Positions 36,798-46,142 of a stretch of 64,000 bases of DNA are shown piece by piece. A program made the position numbers and the translations under genes. The notes beneath the pieces are model-generated. The model was given only the letters and a program-made list of their open reading frames with translations, was not told where the DNA came from and did not search any database. Every line of letters starts with the position of its first letter. Positions within the stretch are counted from its first letter, which is position 1. Source of the stretch: JAHELQ01 sp964491915 (GTDB lineage Bacteria; Acidobacteriota; Aminicenantia; UBA2199); the NCBI GenBank assembly GCA_964491915.1, contig CAZBHS010000008.1, positions 81,599-145,598 on the forward strand, read 5' to 3'.

Positions 36798-36952
36798 GTA
36801 CCGGATTGTTCTCCTATTTTCAGAACGAACAAAACATCACGCCGGACGCCAAGCTCACATTCCTGGAAACTCAGTTGGCTATGAACCCAAACAAGCCGTC
36901 ACTCCTGCAAGCCTATGCCCAGGCAAGCCAATCTACACCGCGCGGAATTTGA
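36794..36952 (+). CDS. Very small ORF at the islet end
   Basis: A 52-residue frame starting at a GTG that overlaps the previous stop (GTGA). It reads as regular helices (ITPDAKLTFLETQLAM, KPSLLQAYAQASQ), a little like one TPR unit. Composition is back to that of the chromosome rather than the AT-rich islet, so it may be the cut end of an older gene at the islet boundary. It ends 12 bases before the convergent BioD-like gene. Confidence 0.35.
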   Translation: MSTGLFSYFQNEQNITPDAKLTFLETQLAMNPNKPSLLQAYAQASQSTPRGI

Positions 36953-36963
36953 AATAATTCCGG

Positions 36964-38190
36964 CTATTTATTCTTGTTGCGGCGAAAGATCTTCGATAAC
37001 ATCCGGCCGGAGCCGCGGAGGAAATGAAAGAGGCCGCGATCGGTTTTTTTCACCGGTTTGGCGGAGGGCGCAGGATTCAAGATGTCCATTATCCTATCGG
37101 TATCCACATATTTCTCCACCAACGAGACAATCTCGTCGATCTTCACCGATTCGTCGGGTTGAACTTTGAAGATCTTGCTCTGCAAGCGGGATGATGTCTT
37201 GCAAGCGGGCTTCTCGGTCCAAAAGAGCGGAAGGTCCATTTTTTTGCACGCGTCCGCCACATAACGGATTCCATCGCCACTACCGGCAGGCTTTCCGCAC
37301 AAAATCACCGCTTGCGGAGCGCCGGAGAATTCTCCTGAAAATTGACGGGCGATGATGGCGTCGATGACATCCCTGCGAGTGGCGCTGACCACCAACGCGC
37401 TACCGGGACTACCGGCCAATTGTTGCAGCACTTCATCCGTACTTCCGAAGGCGGACACATACCCCGACACCAGGGAGTTGAGGCCCCCGTCGCCGACGAA
37501 TACGGCTTCGGCTTTCAGATCTCGCTGCAACACACCGAGGGAGGGATTCACCAGAGGACGGTGATAAGGGATATGTCCAAGGATCGGGATCTTTTGTTTG
37601 TCGAACCATGAAGTGAGGATCTCTTTGACCTGGTCCATTTTTTCCGGGAGCAACCGGTTCAGAACCACACCTGCGATCCGCACCCTCTCCTGCCGGAAAA
37701 GAGACGCGCACAAGGTGAAGCGGTCAATGGTGCTACCGATCCCGCCATCCAGAATCAAGATGACAGGGATACCCAATTGGTTCGCCACCCGGCCGTTGGA
37801 AAGATTGAACACAGAGCCCACGCCCGGATGGCCTGTCCCCTCCACCACCACCAGGTCGTAAGCGGATTCCAGACTGCGGTAGGCTTTTTTCACCCGCTTG
37901 AGGATATCCGACGGTTCGCCGGAAGCGATGAAATTCTTGGCGGCGCCGCTGGACGCGGCAAAAGGGGCGGAATGATCCAGGGAAAGTCCCAAGTCCAACG
38001 CCCGGTCCAAAAGATACGAATCCTGTCCCACATACGTACCGTCCAATAACGTGGTCTTCTGCCCCAATGGTTTGATAAACGCGGCTCCGCCCGGAAGTCT
38101 CTTTTTAAAATGAGCCACCAGGCCCAGACTCAGTGTCGTTTTACCGGCGTCTTTATCGCCCCCCGCCAGATAGATCCCATTATATTTCAT
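36964..38190 (-). CDS. BioD-like P-loop ATPase with DRTGG-like domain
   Basis: A 408-residue protein. A dethiobiotin-synthetase-like AAA_26 domain (about 1-215) has a P-loop GGDKDAGKTT, VVVEGTGHPGVGSV and ILILDGGIGS. A DRTGG-type domain follows (about 220-330, LVVSATRRDVIDAII), then a C-terminal tail (about 340-408). This is the layout of the N-terminal part of long phosphotransacetylases, but the acetyltransferase domain is absent, so it may be a free regulatory or sensor protein. The ATG follows AGGAGGATGTTTT. It diverges from the Fur-like gene across a 303-base gap. Confidence 0.78.
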   Translation of the reverse strand: MKYNGIYLAGGDKDAGKTTLSLGLVAHFKKRLPGGAAFIKPLGQKTTLLDGTYVGQDSYLLDRALDLGLSLDHSAPFAASSGAAKNFIASGEPSDILKRVKKAYRSLESAYDLVVVEGTGHPGVGSVFNLSNGRVANQLGIPVILILDGGIGSTIDRFTLCASLFRQERVRIAGVVLNRLLPEKMDQVKEILTSWFDKQKIPILGHIPYHRPLVNPSLGVLQRDLKAEAVFVGDGGLNSLVSGYVSAFGSTDEVLQQLAGSPGSALVVSATRRDVIDAIIARQFSGEFSGAPQAVILCGKPAGSGDGIRYVADACKKMDLPLFWTEKPACKTSSRLQSKIFKVQPDESVKIDEIVSLVEKYVDTDRIMDILNPAPSAKPVKKTDRGLFHFLRGSGRMLSKIFRRNKNK

Positions 38191-38235
38191 AAAACATCCT
38201 CCTGAATCGCGGACATTCGAGCGCGCGACAGAGCA

Positions 38236-38253
38236 CTATTTTATAGAAAATAG
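38236..38253. promoter_or_regulatory. Perfect inverted repeat, possible operator
   Basis: CTATTTT (38236-38242), four bases, then AAAATAG (38247-38253) form an exact seven-base inverted repeat 46 bases before the BioD-like start and in the divergent gap with the Fur-like gene. It may bind a dimeric regulator or form a weak hairpin. Confidence 0.35.
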
Positions 38254-38381
38254 TTTTACTTTGCAATTACGTTAAACAACAAACAGTTTAATCAAAAATA
38301 AATTTTATTTTTCACAGATGCGCATTTCCCTGATTAGACATTCTATAAAACGGATTTGTTAAAACTCAAACAAAAATACGG

Positions 38382-38415
38382 TTGACAAATATTTCAACTT
38401 ATAACAATATATAAT
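38382..38415 (+). promoter_or_regulatory. Promoter and PerR-like box candidate before the Fur-family gene
   Basis: TTGACA at 38382-38387 is consensus. The best -10 hexamer, TATAAT at 38410-38415, is 22 bases away, while CAATAT at 38405 gives the right 17-base spacing. Between them TTATA (38399-38403) and TATAA (38410-38414) make a spaced palindrome resembling a PerR/Fur box, so autoregulation is possible. The rest of the 303-base gap shows no gene. Confidence 0.4.
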
Positions 38416-38493
38416 TTACTAAAAGTAATGGAATTAGTTTTCGTTTTCATTAATTTGTTGGGTGGAGATCCTATAAATTATTAAGGAGGTGTT

Positions 38494-38997
38494 ATGAGAG
38501 AAGTAAGATCGGACATTGACTGCGAAGAAATTTTCAAGAAAAACGGTTACCGGATTACATTGCCCCGCCGGTTAATTGTACAATTACTCAATCATGTGGC
38601 CGGTCATCCGAATGCGAAGGAGATTTACCTGAAAATCAACGAAAAGCATCCGGTAATCGGGTTAACCACAATTTACCGTACGTTAGACTTACTGGTTCAA
38701 CTACGTATTATCAACAAATTCGATTTTGGCGACGGCCTGGCGCGCTACGAATTGAGTTCATTGCGCCGTCAACATCATCACCACATCATTTGCACAAAAT
38801 GCTTTCAGATCATCGACTACAACGTTGCTTCAGGTGAGAAGGAAAGCTACATCCAGACATTGGAGGATGAAATTTCAAAGAAGTACAAATTCGAGATCTC
38901 GAATTACGAGATCCAATTCTACGGAACCTGCGAGAAATGCCATCATATGCCTGTCAATGACGAAAATGAAGAATCTTCGTCGTTTTTGACCCTATAG
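38494..38997 (+). CDS. Fur/PerR family transcriptional regulator
   Basis: A 167-residue metalloregulator. The winged-helix DNA-binding domain (about 10-85) has YRITLPRRLIVQLL and the HPNAKEIYLKI and LTTIYRTLDLL helices. The metal-binding dimer domain carries HHHHIICTKC and TCEKCHH, giving the structural zinc Cys4 site and His-rich sensor site. Iron (Fur), peroxide (PerR) or zinc (Zur) sensing cannot be decided by eye; the tail layout is PerR-like. The ATG has AAGGAGGTG before it. Confidence 0.9.
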   Translation: MREVRSDIDCEEIFKKNGYRITLPRRLIVQLLNHVAGHPNAKEIYLKINEKHPVIGLTTIYRTLDLLVQLRIINKFDFGDGLARYELSSLRRQHHHHIICTKCFQIIDYNVASGEKESYIQTLEDEISKKYKFEISNYEIQFYGTCEKCHHMPVNDENEESSSFLTL

Positions 38998-39014
38998 AAC
39001 GAAAAATATCGACG

Positions 39015-41981
39015 CTATTTAAGAATCACACCGGACGAGGTCCTGCCGTTCAGTTTCACCTTGAGGGGCCGGTCGAAGCGGAGATGCTTGACAAATTGCC
39101 CCTTCCCCAGCGCCGGTTGCTGTTTGAGCCAGTCCCAGTGAACGAATTCTTTCCGGGATTTATTCTTGATATGAAAATAGCCCATCCGCAAGGAGATCAT
39201 ATTGTGAAAAAAATGGCTTCCCTGGCTTGGCTCAACAATAAAGTTTCCGAGATTCGACTCCACCACCACCCTGGCCTTTGAGATCTGGTACCATTCCACT
39301 GGAACCCCCAACCACCGGTCATTGGTGCCCCAACGGCCAAATCCCATTAGGATGTAATTCCTGTCTTCCTCTATTAACCGCTGATTGAACTCCCCCACTT
39401 CCGCGGCGATCTGCATGCTTTTGGAGATATCGAAGGATTCAGGATCCACAAACACAATATCCATGATGTCGTCGATGACGCCATTTCCCATCGTGTGATT
39501 GGACACGCAAATCCAGTCATCCTGGGTGGTCTCGTCGAGAGAGACCTCGATGGTTTCCTGGCCCGCCACCATGGGTCTGATTTGCAAGAGGTAAAACTCC
39601 GGTTTCCTGGTTTTATCTTTAAAGAGGTTCACGGCGAATTCAAGCTCGACATGGGAACCGAACGCGGAGCATCCGATCTCAAAGATCTCCTTCAAGATTT
39701 CAGACAAAGGAAATACTTCGTGTTTGAGTATATTGGCGAAGGTCAGCAACCGGGGTCCCTGAGCCGACAGTGTATCGCGGATCACATTATCCTGGGCCGA
39801 ATAGGTACTGGCCACATAATGCAAGATCCCATCATCCTCGGCATCCGACAACTCCAATTGGCAGAGGGTATGCTTCTCGTCCCGGATGATATCGATCGCC
39901 GGATGGTCCATTGAAATGGCATAGAATTTATTCTGGGATTTGTCCATAAAATCGTTAATAGTGGAATACGGCGGATTCATTTCCGGGAAATTGGGAGAAA
40001 ACCGGTACGAACGCCCACCGTCCGCAATGGTCGTTCCAAGCCCCAACGCCAGTTCCACAACGCCGTCGGAAGGTTCCAAATAGGATATCGGATAAAAATT
40101 ATAGGATTGCGCCACTCCTGCCACCACCGGATAGTAGCGTTGCCCGAAGCGCTGCCCCACCACCTGCTGGATAATGACAGCCATCTTCTCCTCTTCGATA
40201 CGGAAGCTGGTATTGCGGACATATTCTTTGGGAGATTTATAAAAAACCGAGGCGAATACAAGTTTTATCGCGTTGCACAATTGATGGAAGCGACGCGCGA
40301 AATCCTCGTGATTGTTGGGCAACATATACGTACTGTAGAGCCCGGCAAACGGTAGAGACTGCGAATCCTCCAGCAAACTCGACGAACGGACCGCCAGAGG
40401 ATAATTGACCCTTGACAATAGAGTTTCGAGATCTTTGCCGATATCCGCCGGAAGCGTGCCTTCCAGGAAACGGGCGGCGATTTTATCATTGTTGTCCTCA
40501 TGGATGGCAAATTTCTGGAGTTTGTTGATCTCCATGAATTTCTCGAACACTTCGCTACACACCACAAAGGTCTTGGGAGTATGAATTTCCACATCGTCAA
40601 ACTCGTCATTGAGCCGGGTCTTCATCAATAAAGTATTGAGAAACGCAATGCCTCTGGCCTTGCCGCCCAACGAACCGTTCCCCAACCTGACAAAAGAATC
40701 GGCGGAATCGAATTGGGCGGAGGGGAAATCGGTGATTACGCCATATTGACGTTTATTGATCAAATTGCGGATCGAATCCAGGATGAAACTCCTCAACTCT
40801 TCGCTGCCCTTAAAATCGGAAGCTTTTTTAGGACGCAATTGCTCCGCCATCTCAAATTCAGTCCGCGCCCGTAACCAAATGGAAATATGATTGCGCTGCG
40901 CATGGTAATAGAGGCTATCTACCGGAATGATCTGGATTTTTTTCTCAAATTCCACTAGATTCCCGGCTCGGCATATTTCAGTCCCATCGGGGTTACGGAA
41001 TACGAAATCTCCAAACCCAAAATGATTGAGGATGAAGTGCCGCAATTCCAATAGTAGGTTGTCAAGATTTTTATTGAGGAAACTGAGCTTTTTCTCAATC
41101 GCGATTTCACGGTTCCGCTGATTTGACGATTGTATCAAAAAAGGCAAATCGGGAATCTCCCCTTTGACCATATCCGCGAATTTGAACCCGCATTCAAAAT
41201 CGATCACGCCATCCCGGGGAAAGCTGACATCTGAAATCACCCCTAAGAGGTTCTGTTTATAAGTTTTGTATAAACGCAATCCCTCTTCATAACTCTCCGC
41301 CATTAAAATCTTCGGCCGCGCCCGCATACGCAGTAGCCGATGCAGATCATTCACCCCTTCGCTGATGAGCAACCGTGTTTGCAGCATGATCTCGGTATAG
41401 ATAATCGGGAGAAATTGCGAATAGTATTTGGGAGAATCCTCGATGACAAGGATCACCCGCACCCCCAATCGTGAATCCTTCTCGACATTTTTTTTGTCCT
41501 CCACATACTTGATGATCGCCAACAGAATTCTCGTATCACCGGACCAATAGAACACTTTGTCGATGGAACCGGTTTTTTTCAATTTTGAGAGCAAGCCCTT
41601 TTCCACCCACTCATAGGTCAAGAGAACCACCGGCATATCCGGCTTGAGTTCTTTTACCCTGGCCCCGAATTCCAGAGGATTCATGTCGGCGATGCGGGTC
41701 ATGGTGATGACCAGATTAAACGACCTGGCCCGCATCACATTGAGGGCCTCTTCGGCTGTGGAGACCCGGTGAATTCTGGGAATATATCTGAGATTCAAAT
41801 CGATGTATTCACTGAAAATCTTTTCGGACAAGCGCCCGTCCTCTTCAAGGACAAAGGCGTCGTAAAAGCTCGATACAAGCAATATTTCCCGGACACGGAA
41901 TTCCATCAAGTCATGAAACAATCCAAATTGAGGCTCGTAATCCTGGGTCAGTTTTAGGTTATGTTCAATGTGATTTCCCAT
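39015..41981 (-). CDS. PEP/pyruvate-binding domain protein with receiver-like N-terminal domains
   Basis: About 988 residues. Two receiver-like regions come first: about 40-170 (ILLVSSFYDAF; the acceptor position reads LVITMTRI, no Asp) and about 190-310 (VILVIEDSPKYYSQF; LLGVISDVS, Asp kept). The PPDK N-terminal ATP-grasp domain (about 450-830) has GNGSLGGKARGIAFLN, LAVRSSSLLEDSQSLPFAGLYST and the glycine-rich loop. The phospho-His and PEP domains of PPDK/PEP synthase are absent. ATG 41981 follows GGGGA; a TTG at 42011 is possible. Downstream of a hybrid kinase in one operon. Confidence 0.8.
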   Translation of the reverse strand: MGNHIEHNLKLTQDYEPQFGLFHDLMEFRVREILLVSSFYDAFVLEEDGRLSEKIFSEYIDLNLRYIPRIHRVSTAEEALNVMRARSFNLVITMTRIADMNPLEFGARVKELKPDMPVVLLTYEWVEKGLLSKLKKTGSIDKVFYWSGDTRILLAIIKYVEDKKNVEKDSRLGVRVILVIEDSPKYYSQFLPIIYTEIMLQTRLLISEGVNDLHRLLRMRARPKILMAESYEEGLRLYKTYKQNLLGVISDVSFPRDGVIDFECGFKFADMVKGEIPDLPFLIQSSNQRNREIAIEKKLSFLNKNLDNLLLELRHFILNHFGFGDFVFRNPDGTEICRAGNLVEFEKKIQIIPVDSLYYHAQRNHISIWLRARTEFEMAEQLRPKKASDFKGSEELRSFILDSIRNLINKRQYGVITDFPSAQFDSADSFVRLGNGSLGGKARGIAFLNTLLMKTRLNDEFDDVEIHTPKTFVVCSEVFEKFMEINKLQKFAIHEDNNDKIAARFLEGTLPADIGKDLETLLSRVNYPLAVRSSSLLEDSQSLPFAGLYSTYMLPNNHEDFARRFHQLCNAIKLVFASVFYKSPKEYVRNTSFRIEEEKMAVIIQQVVGQRFGQRYYPVVAGVAQSYNFYPISYLEPSDGVVELALGLGTTIADGGRSYRFSPNFPEMNPPYSTINDFMDKSQNKFYAISMDHPAIDIIRDEKHTLCQLELSDAEDDGILHYVASTYSAQDNVIRDTLSAQGPRLLTFANILKHEVFPLSEILKEIFEIGCSAFGSHVELEFAVNLFKDKTRKPEFYLLQIRPMVAGQETIEVSLDETTQDDWICVSNHTMGNGVIDDIMDIVFVDPESFDISKSMQIAAEVGEFNQRLIEEDRNYILMGFGRWGTNDRWLGVPVEWYQISKARVVVESNLGNFIVEPSQGSHFFHNMISLRMGYFHIKNKSRKEFVHWDWLKQQPALGKGQFVKHLRFDRPLKVKLNGRTSSGVILK

Positions 41982-42015
41982 AATTCCCCAATGATAAATT
42001 AAATTTGGCAATATT

Positions 42016-44385
42016 TCAAGTGAATTTTTCAGGATGCAAAATCCCTGCGATTATCTCCAGTAATTCTCTTTTTTCGTAAGGCTTGAGCAATAGATCGCGA
42101 ATCCCGAGCTCATGCATCTGGCCGGCATCCAATAATTCAGAATATCCGGTCGTCAGTATCACAGGGATGCCGGGACGGGCGATCAAAATTTTTTGAGCCA
42201 ACTCGATACCACTCATCCGCGGCATATTGAGATCGATGACCACCAGGTCGAATGCCTCCGGAACCCGGCGGAACAAAAGATCGGCCTCGATACTACTGAC
42301 AGAAGTTGTGACCGAGTAACCGAAGGATTCGATCAACACCTTCTCCGACACGCAAATCTGATGCTCGTCATCCACAAACAAAATCCGACCGCTCCCCCTC
42401 AACATCGATTCATCCAACTCTTCTTTCAGCGGCGGGTACTCAGACACCTTCAGCAGAGGCAGATAAACATCAAATACCGAACCCTTGCCCGGACTGCTCT
42501 CCACTCGCACAATCCCCCCATAACCGGTGACAATGCTATGGACCAACGACAATCCCATACCTGTTCCCTCCCCCACCGGTTTGGTGCTGAAGAAAGGATC
42601 AAAAATCCTGGTATGCAAATGTCCGGCAATGCCATGCCCGCTGTCTTTTACCGTAATCCGGCAATACGCTCCTTTGTCAAGCCCTGGAAGTGTGCGGCGG
42701 CGACAATCCTGCCGGACGCCGGAAATAGTCAAAGTACCTCCTATATCCTTCATGGCGTGATAGGCGTTGGTGGATAAATTGATCAAGATCTGGTAGATCT
42801 GGGATGGATCCGCTTCGATCCACAAGTCATCGGAGATCATATTGTACCTGATGACAATACTCTTCGGCAGAGTCACCTCCAGAAGCTTCACTGTCTCAGA
42901 CACAATAGCGCACACCTGAACCGGTTTTTTCTCCGGTTTCACCTGATGGCTAAAGGTGAGGATCTGCCTCGCCAACGCCGTACCCCTACGAATGGAAAAC
43001 ACCAATTGATCGAGATTTTCTTTAAGGTGACTGTCTTCGGGAAGTTCCGAATTGATAATCTCCGCATAGGCGAACATAGAGGTCAGAATGTTGTTGAAAT
43101 CATGAGCGATACCTCCGGCCAATGTACCGATGGCTTCGAGTCGTTGGGTAAATTGCATATGTTCCTCCAACTTCCTCTTTTCCTCCATCTGTACCGCCAG
43201 CGTGTCCACCAATTCATTGGTGCGGCGGACCACGCCTTTGAAATCCACACCCACCGATCCGGGGTCGCCGCGGACATCCAGCTTGCCGGCCATGACATCC
43301 TTCATCATGTTTTCCAGCTCCCGGACAATATGTTGAATACCGCTTCCGATGGAAGAAGAGACCGCCATGGCGAACACCAGTACCAATACAAACGAAATCA
43401 CCAATAGGATGAATATCTGCCGGTTCAATACCTCCGCGATGCGGCGGTCTATTTCTTGCTCCTGAATTTCAGCGATAATAGCCCAGCGAATCCCAAGCAG
43501 CTCCACCGGCGCGTATGCGGACAACACCCGCCTGCCCCGGTAATTATCGAGAATCCGGCTATCCGGCTGACCGGCAAACGCCGCCCGAAAGGCATCAGTG
43601 TCGATCACCCCCCTATAGTTTCTTCCCACCAACGAATTGGAGCGCAACGAACGGTCCGGCCCCACCAAATAAGTCTCCCCGGTTTTCCCAAGGCCGGAGC
43701 GTTCCCTCATTATTTTATCGATCGAATCAACGGATATTTGCACCGCCACCACGCCGATCACAGACCCATTGTCCTCCACAGGGCCCGCCAGAAATTGAGC
43801 GGGGGCGCCCGCGGAATAGGGATAGGGTTTGGTGTCCGACAGAGCGATATGCCCCGTCTTCTTAACCGTCATCCACACATCCCGCAACGAAGTGGGTACA
43901 GAGCTAATGCGAATGCCGAAATCACTTTCCTTGCGGAACGTAAACACCAGATCGCCCGTATCAATATCCAACAGCATCAAATCATAGTAATGATAGCGAC
44001 GGATAAAGCGGGCAAAAAAATCACTGTACTGCCGGTGAACCTCTTTGTACGACGGAGGGGCGGAAAAAAAACCATGGCCATGCCCCTCAAATTTAAATCC
44101 CCTCGAAGCCGCGTCGAGATGAAACGCTGTTTCAAATTGTCTAAACGCCTCCGCCAAAAACGGATTGCCCCCTAAAACGTCAATATCCGCCCGTCTCCGG
44201 TCAAAGAAGCTCTGTATTTGTTCGCCCTTGATATTACGAATCGATTCCAATTGGCGAAACGCCTGCTGCTTCAACTCGGCGCGCGCCGCCTGGAAGCCGA
44301 TGACCGATAGGATCAAAATTGGAATCAAACCCGCGGCTAAAAAGCTGAACACGAGAAGATTGCGAATCGAAATCTTTCGAATCAC
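42016..44385 (-). CDS. Hybrid sensor histidine kinase with Cache and receiver domains
   Basis: A 789-residue kinase with two TM helices (about 8-28 and 325-345) flanking a periplasmic double-Cache-type sensor (about 30-320, LSDTKPYPYSAGAPAQFLAG). HAMP-like linker and coiled coil follow, then HisKA GGIAHDFNNILTSMFAY, HATPase (NLSTNAYHAM, DSGHGI, GTGMGLSLV) and a C-terminal receiver (LVVIDLNMPRMSG). It probably senses a small ligand. The GTG start at 44385 is three bases after the regulator stop. The gene lies between a PhoB-type regulator and the PEP-domain protein, all minus strand. Confidence 0.93.
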   Translation of the reverse strand: MIRKISIRNLLVFSFLAAGLIPILILSVIGFQAARAELKQQAFRQLESIRNIKGEQIQSFFDRRRADIDVLGGNPFLAEAFRQFETAFHLDAASRGFKFEGHGHGFFSAPPSYKEVHRQYSDFFARFIRRYHYYDLMLLDIDTGDLVFTFRKESDFGIRISSVPTSLRDVWMTVKKTGHIALSDTKPYPYSAGAPAQFLAGPVEDNGSVIGVVAVQISVDSIDKIMRERSGLGKTGETYLVGPDRSLRSNSLVGRNYRGVIDTDAFRAAFAGQPDSRILDNYRGRRVLSAYAPVELLGIRWAIIAEIQEQEIDRRIAEVLNRQIFILLVISFVLVLVFAMAVSSSIGSGIQHIVRELENMMKDVMAGKLDVRGDPGSVGVDFKGVVRRTNELVDTLAVQMEEKRKLEEHMQFTQRLEAIGTLAGGIAHDFNNILTSMFAYAEIINSELPEDSHLKENLDQLVFSIRRGTALARQILTFSHQVKPEKKPVQVCAIVSETVKLLEVTLPKSIVIRYNMISDDLWIEADPSQIYQILINLSTNAYHAMKDIGGTLTISGVRQDCRRRTLPGLDKGAYCRITVKDSGHGIAGHLHTRIFDPFFSTKPVGEGTGMGLSLVHSIVTGYGGIVRVESSPGKGSVFDVYLPLLKVSEYPPLKEELDESMLRGSGRILFVDDEHQICVSEKVLIESFGYSVTTSVSSIEADLLFRRVPEAFDLVVIDLNMPRMSGIELAQKILIARPGIPVILTTGYSELLDAGQMHELGIRDLLLKPYEKRELLEIIAGILHPEKFT

Positions 44386-44388
44386 CGG

Positions 44389-45081
44389 TCACTGAGTATT
44401 AAATTTGTAACCGACTCCCCGGATTGTTTCGATATTCTCACCCATACGACCCAATTTTTTACGCAATCCGGAGATCTGGTAATCCACAACCCTGACGGTG
44501 ATCGAATAGTCGTCTTCCCTGACATAGTTTAAGATCTGGGACCGGGAAAATACAAAATTCGGACGACCGGCCAAAAGAGCCAGGATATCGAATTCAGTTT
44601 TGGTCAAATGCAACCGGCCGCCGTCCAATCTAACCTCGTAGGCATCGGGATTTATGGTGAGGGGCCCATACTCCAGAACAGCGCCCCCGTTACTACTCGT
44701 TTTTTTCCAACGGCGTAACAACGCGTGGATCCGGGCAATCAGGATTCGCGGCTCGAAGGGTTTGGTGATATAATCGTCGGCATACAGCTCCAGCCCGCTG
44801 ATAATATCCTCCAACAGCCCTTTTCCCGTCATCATGATGATGAAGATGGCGGCGGTCTTTTTACTTTTCTTCAAAATGCGGCACAATTCAAAACCATTCA
44901 TCCCGGGTAACACCAGATCCAATAAAACCAAGTCCGGCAGATCGCGTTTGATCTCCCGGAAAGCCTCTTCCCCGCTGCGTACAGTGGAAACTGAGAACCC
45001 CTCCTTCTCCAGGATGTAGCCGACACTTTTTTGAAGACAAATATCATCTTCGACAAACAAAATTTTTGTCTCCGCATTCAT
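44389..45081 (-). CDS. Response regulator, OmpR/PhoB family
   Basis: About 230 residues from the ATG at 45081 (a longer frame to 45171 adds a hydrophobic, unsupported extension). The receiver has ILFVEDD, phospho-Asp55 in LVLLDLVLPG, and Lys in YITKPFEP. The C-terminal winged helix has LTKTEFDILALLA, RSQILNYV and the ending IETIRGVGYKFNTQ typical of OmpR proteins. It should be the partner of the hybrid kinase gene that follows on the same strand. Confidence 0.93.
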   Translation of the reverse strand: MNAETKILFVEDDICLQKSVGYILEKEGFSVSTVRSGEEAFREIKRDLPDLVLLDLVLPGMNGFELCRILKKSKKTAAIFIIMMTGKGLLEDIISGLELYADDYITKPFEPRILIARIHALLRRWKKTSSNGGAVLEYGPLTINPDAYEVRLDGGRLHLTKTEFDILALLAGRPNFVFSRSQILNYVREDDYSITVRVVDYQISGLRKKLGRMGENIETIRGVGYKFNTQ

Positions 45082-45260
45082 TCCCATCATTATATATATT
45101 AATTTAAATACAAACACTTTCAAAAAAAATCTCATTTTCCCATTATTTTTGTGGAAATTCATAAAAACCAAGAACTAAAAAATGGTTTTTAACAAAATCA
45201 AATACAAACCCAACCAAATCATAATATTTCGATGCAACATAATTACCAGGAGGAAAAGAG

Positions 45261-46139
45261 ATGACAACACATTTAAAACTTAAATTGAAGTGCCCCCACT
45301 GCGGCATCTCGTTAATGGATGACACACACCCCATTGACAGTGTTCCCAGTGTCAATGTAAACATCTCGGCCGGCGGCCGCAAAGGTTGGCTCCGATTATC
45401 GTCCATTTATGGGAGCTACGCGGTGGAGAGCGAATTTGAAATCGCCGACAAAAAAACCGCCGCCTTTTTCTGTCCCGCGTGCCACCATACGTTGAAGAAT
45501 GCCATGAATTGCGAGGTGTGCGACGCACCGTTGGTTACGTTCCAATTATTGGAAGGGGGAATCATCAAAATCTGTTCCCGCAAGGGATGCCAAAACCATT
45601 TGCTGGACTTCGAGAATGACGACCTGGCAATGGCCCAACTCTATAACGCCTTCTCCATTGGAAGCGGAGAGGAAGAATCCGAACCCTATGGTATCGAAGC
45701 GGAGAACACACGAATCGTGAGCGAAGACCAGGAGATTCAAAAAATTGTCAAAGAGGGCACCTTTCTCAGCTCGTACTGCCCCCATTGCCGCTTCAGCCTG
45801 ATTGACGACGAGGGCATCACCTTCACCGTTGTCAACGGGAACGGCCAGGAGGGAACACTATCCCTCAGTCCCTACCTCAATGTATTCACCCATAAATCCA
45901 CCATCCAGATTCCCAGCGGCGAAACCGTTCAAGACCTGATTTGCCCCCGCTGTCGCAAATCCCTGATCAATCACAAAAACCATTGCGAGCGGTGCGGTTC
46001 CCGGATCGCCTTGATCAATGTATCCGCCATGCGCCAATTGATCGCCTTTTATATTTGCCTGCGCAAAGGCTGTACCTGGCATGGTATATCGGATGAAGAC
46101 ACTCAATTGATCGCGCTTGAAGACAGCAGGGAGTGGTAG
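45261..46139 (+). CDS. Tandem zinc-ribbon protein, two copies of one module
   Basis: A 292-residue protein made of two similar halves (about 8-120 and 170-290). Each has a first C-P-H-C knuckle (LKCPHCGISLMDD; SYCPHCRFSLIDD), a beta-rich stretch ending in a C-P-x-C knuckle (FFCPACHHTLK; LICPRCRKSLI), C-x2-C (CEVC; CERC), and a late K-G-C (RKGCQNH; RKGCTWHG). The same module begins the NfnB-like protein two genes on. No catalytic domain is seen; metal binding or a scaffold role is likely. Good AGGAGG before the ATG; three bases before the next gene. Confidence 0.8.
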   Translation: MTTHLKLKLKCPHCGISLMDDTHPIDSVPSVNVNISAGGRKGWLRLSSIYGSYAVESEFEIADKKTAAFFCPACHHTLKNAMNCEVCDAPLVTFQLLEGGIIKICSRKGCQNHLLDFENDDLAMAQLYNAFSIGSGEEESEPYGIEAENTRIVSEDQEIQKIVKEGTFLSSYCPHCRFSLIDDEGITFTVVNGNGQEGTLSLSPYLNVFTHKSTIQIPSGETVQDLICPRCRKSLINHKNHCERCGSRIALINVSAMRQLIAFYICLRKGCTWHGISDEDTQLIALEDSREW

Positions 46140-46142
46140 AGG

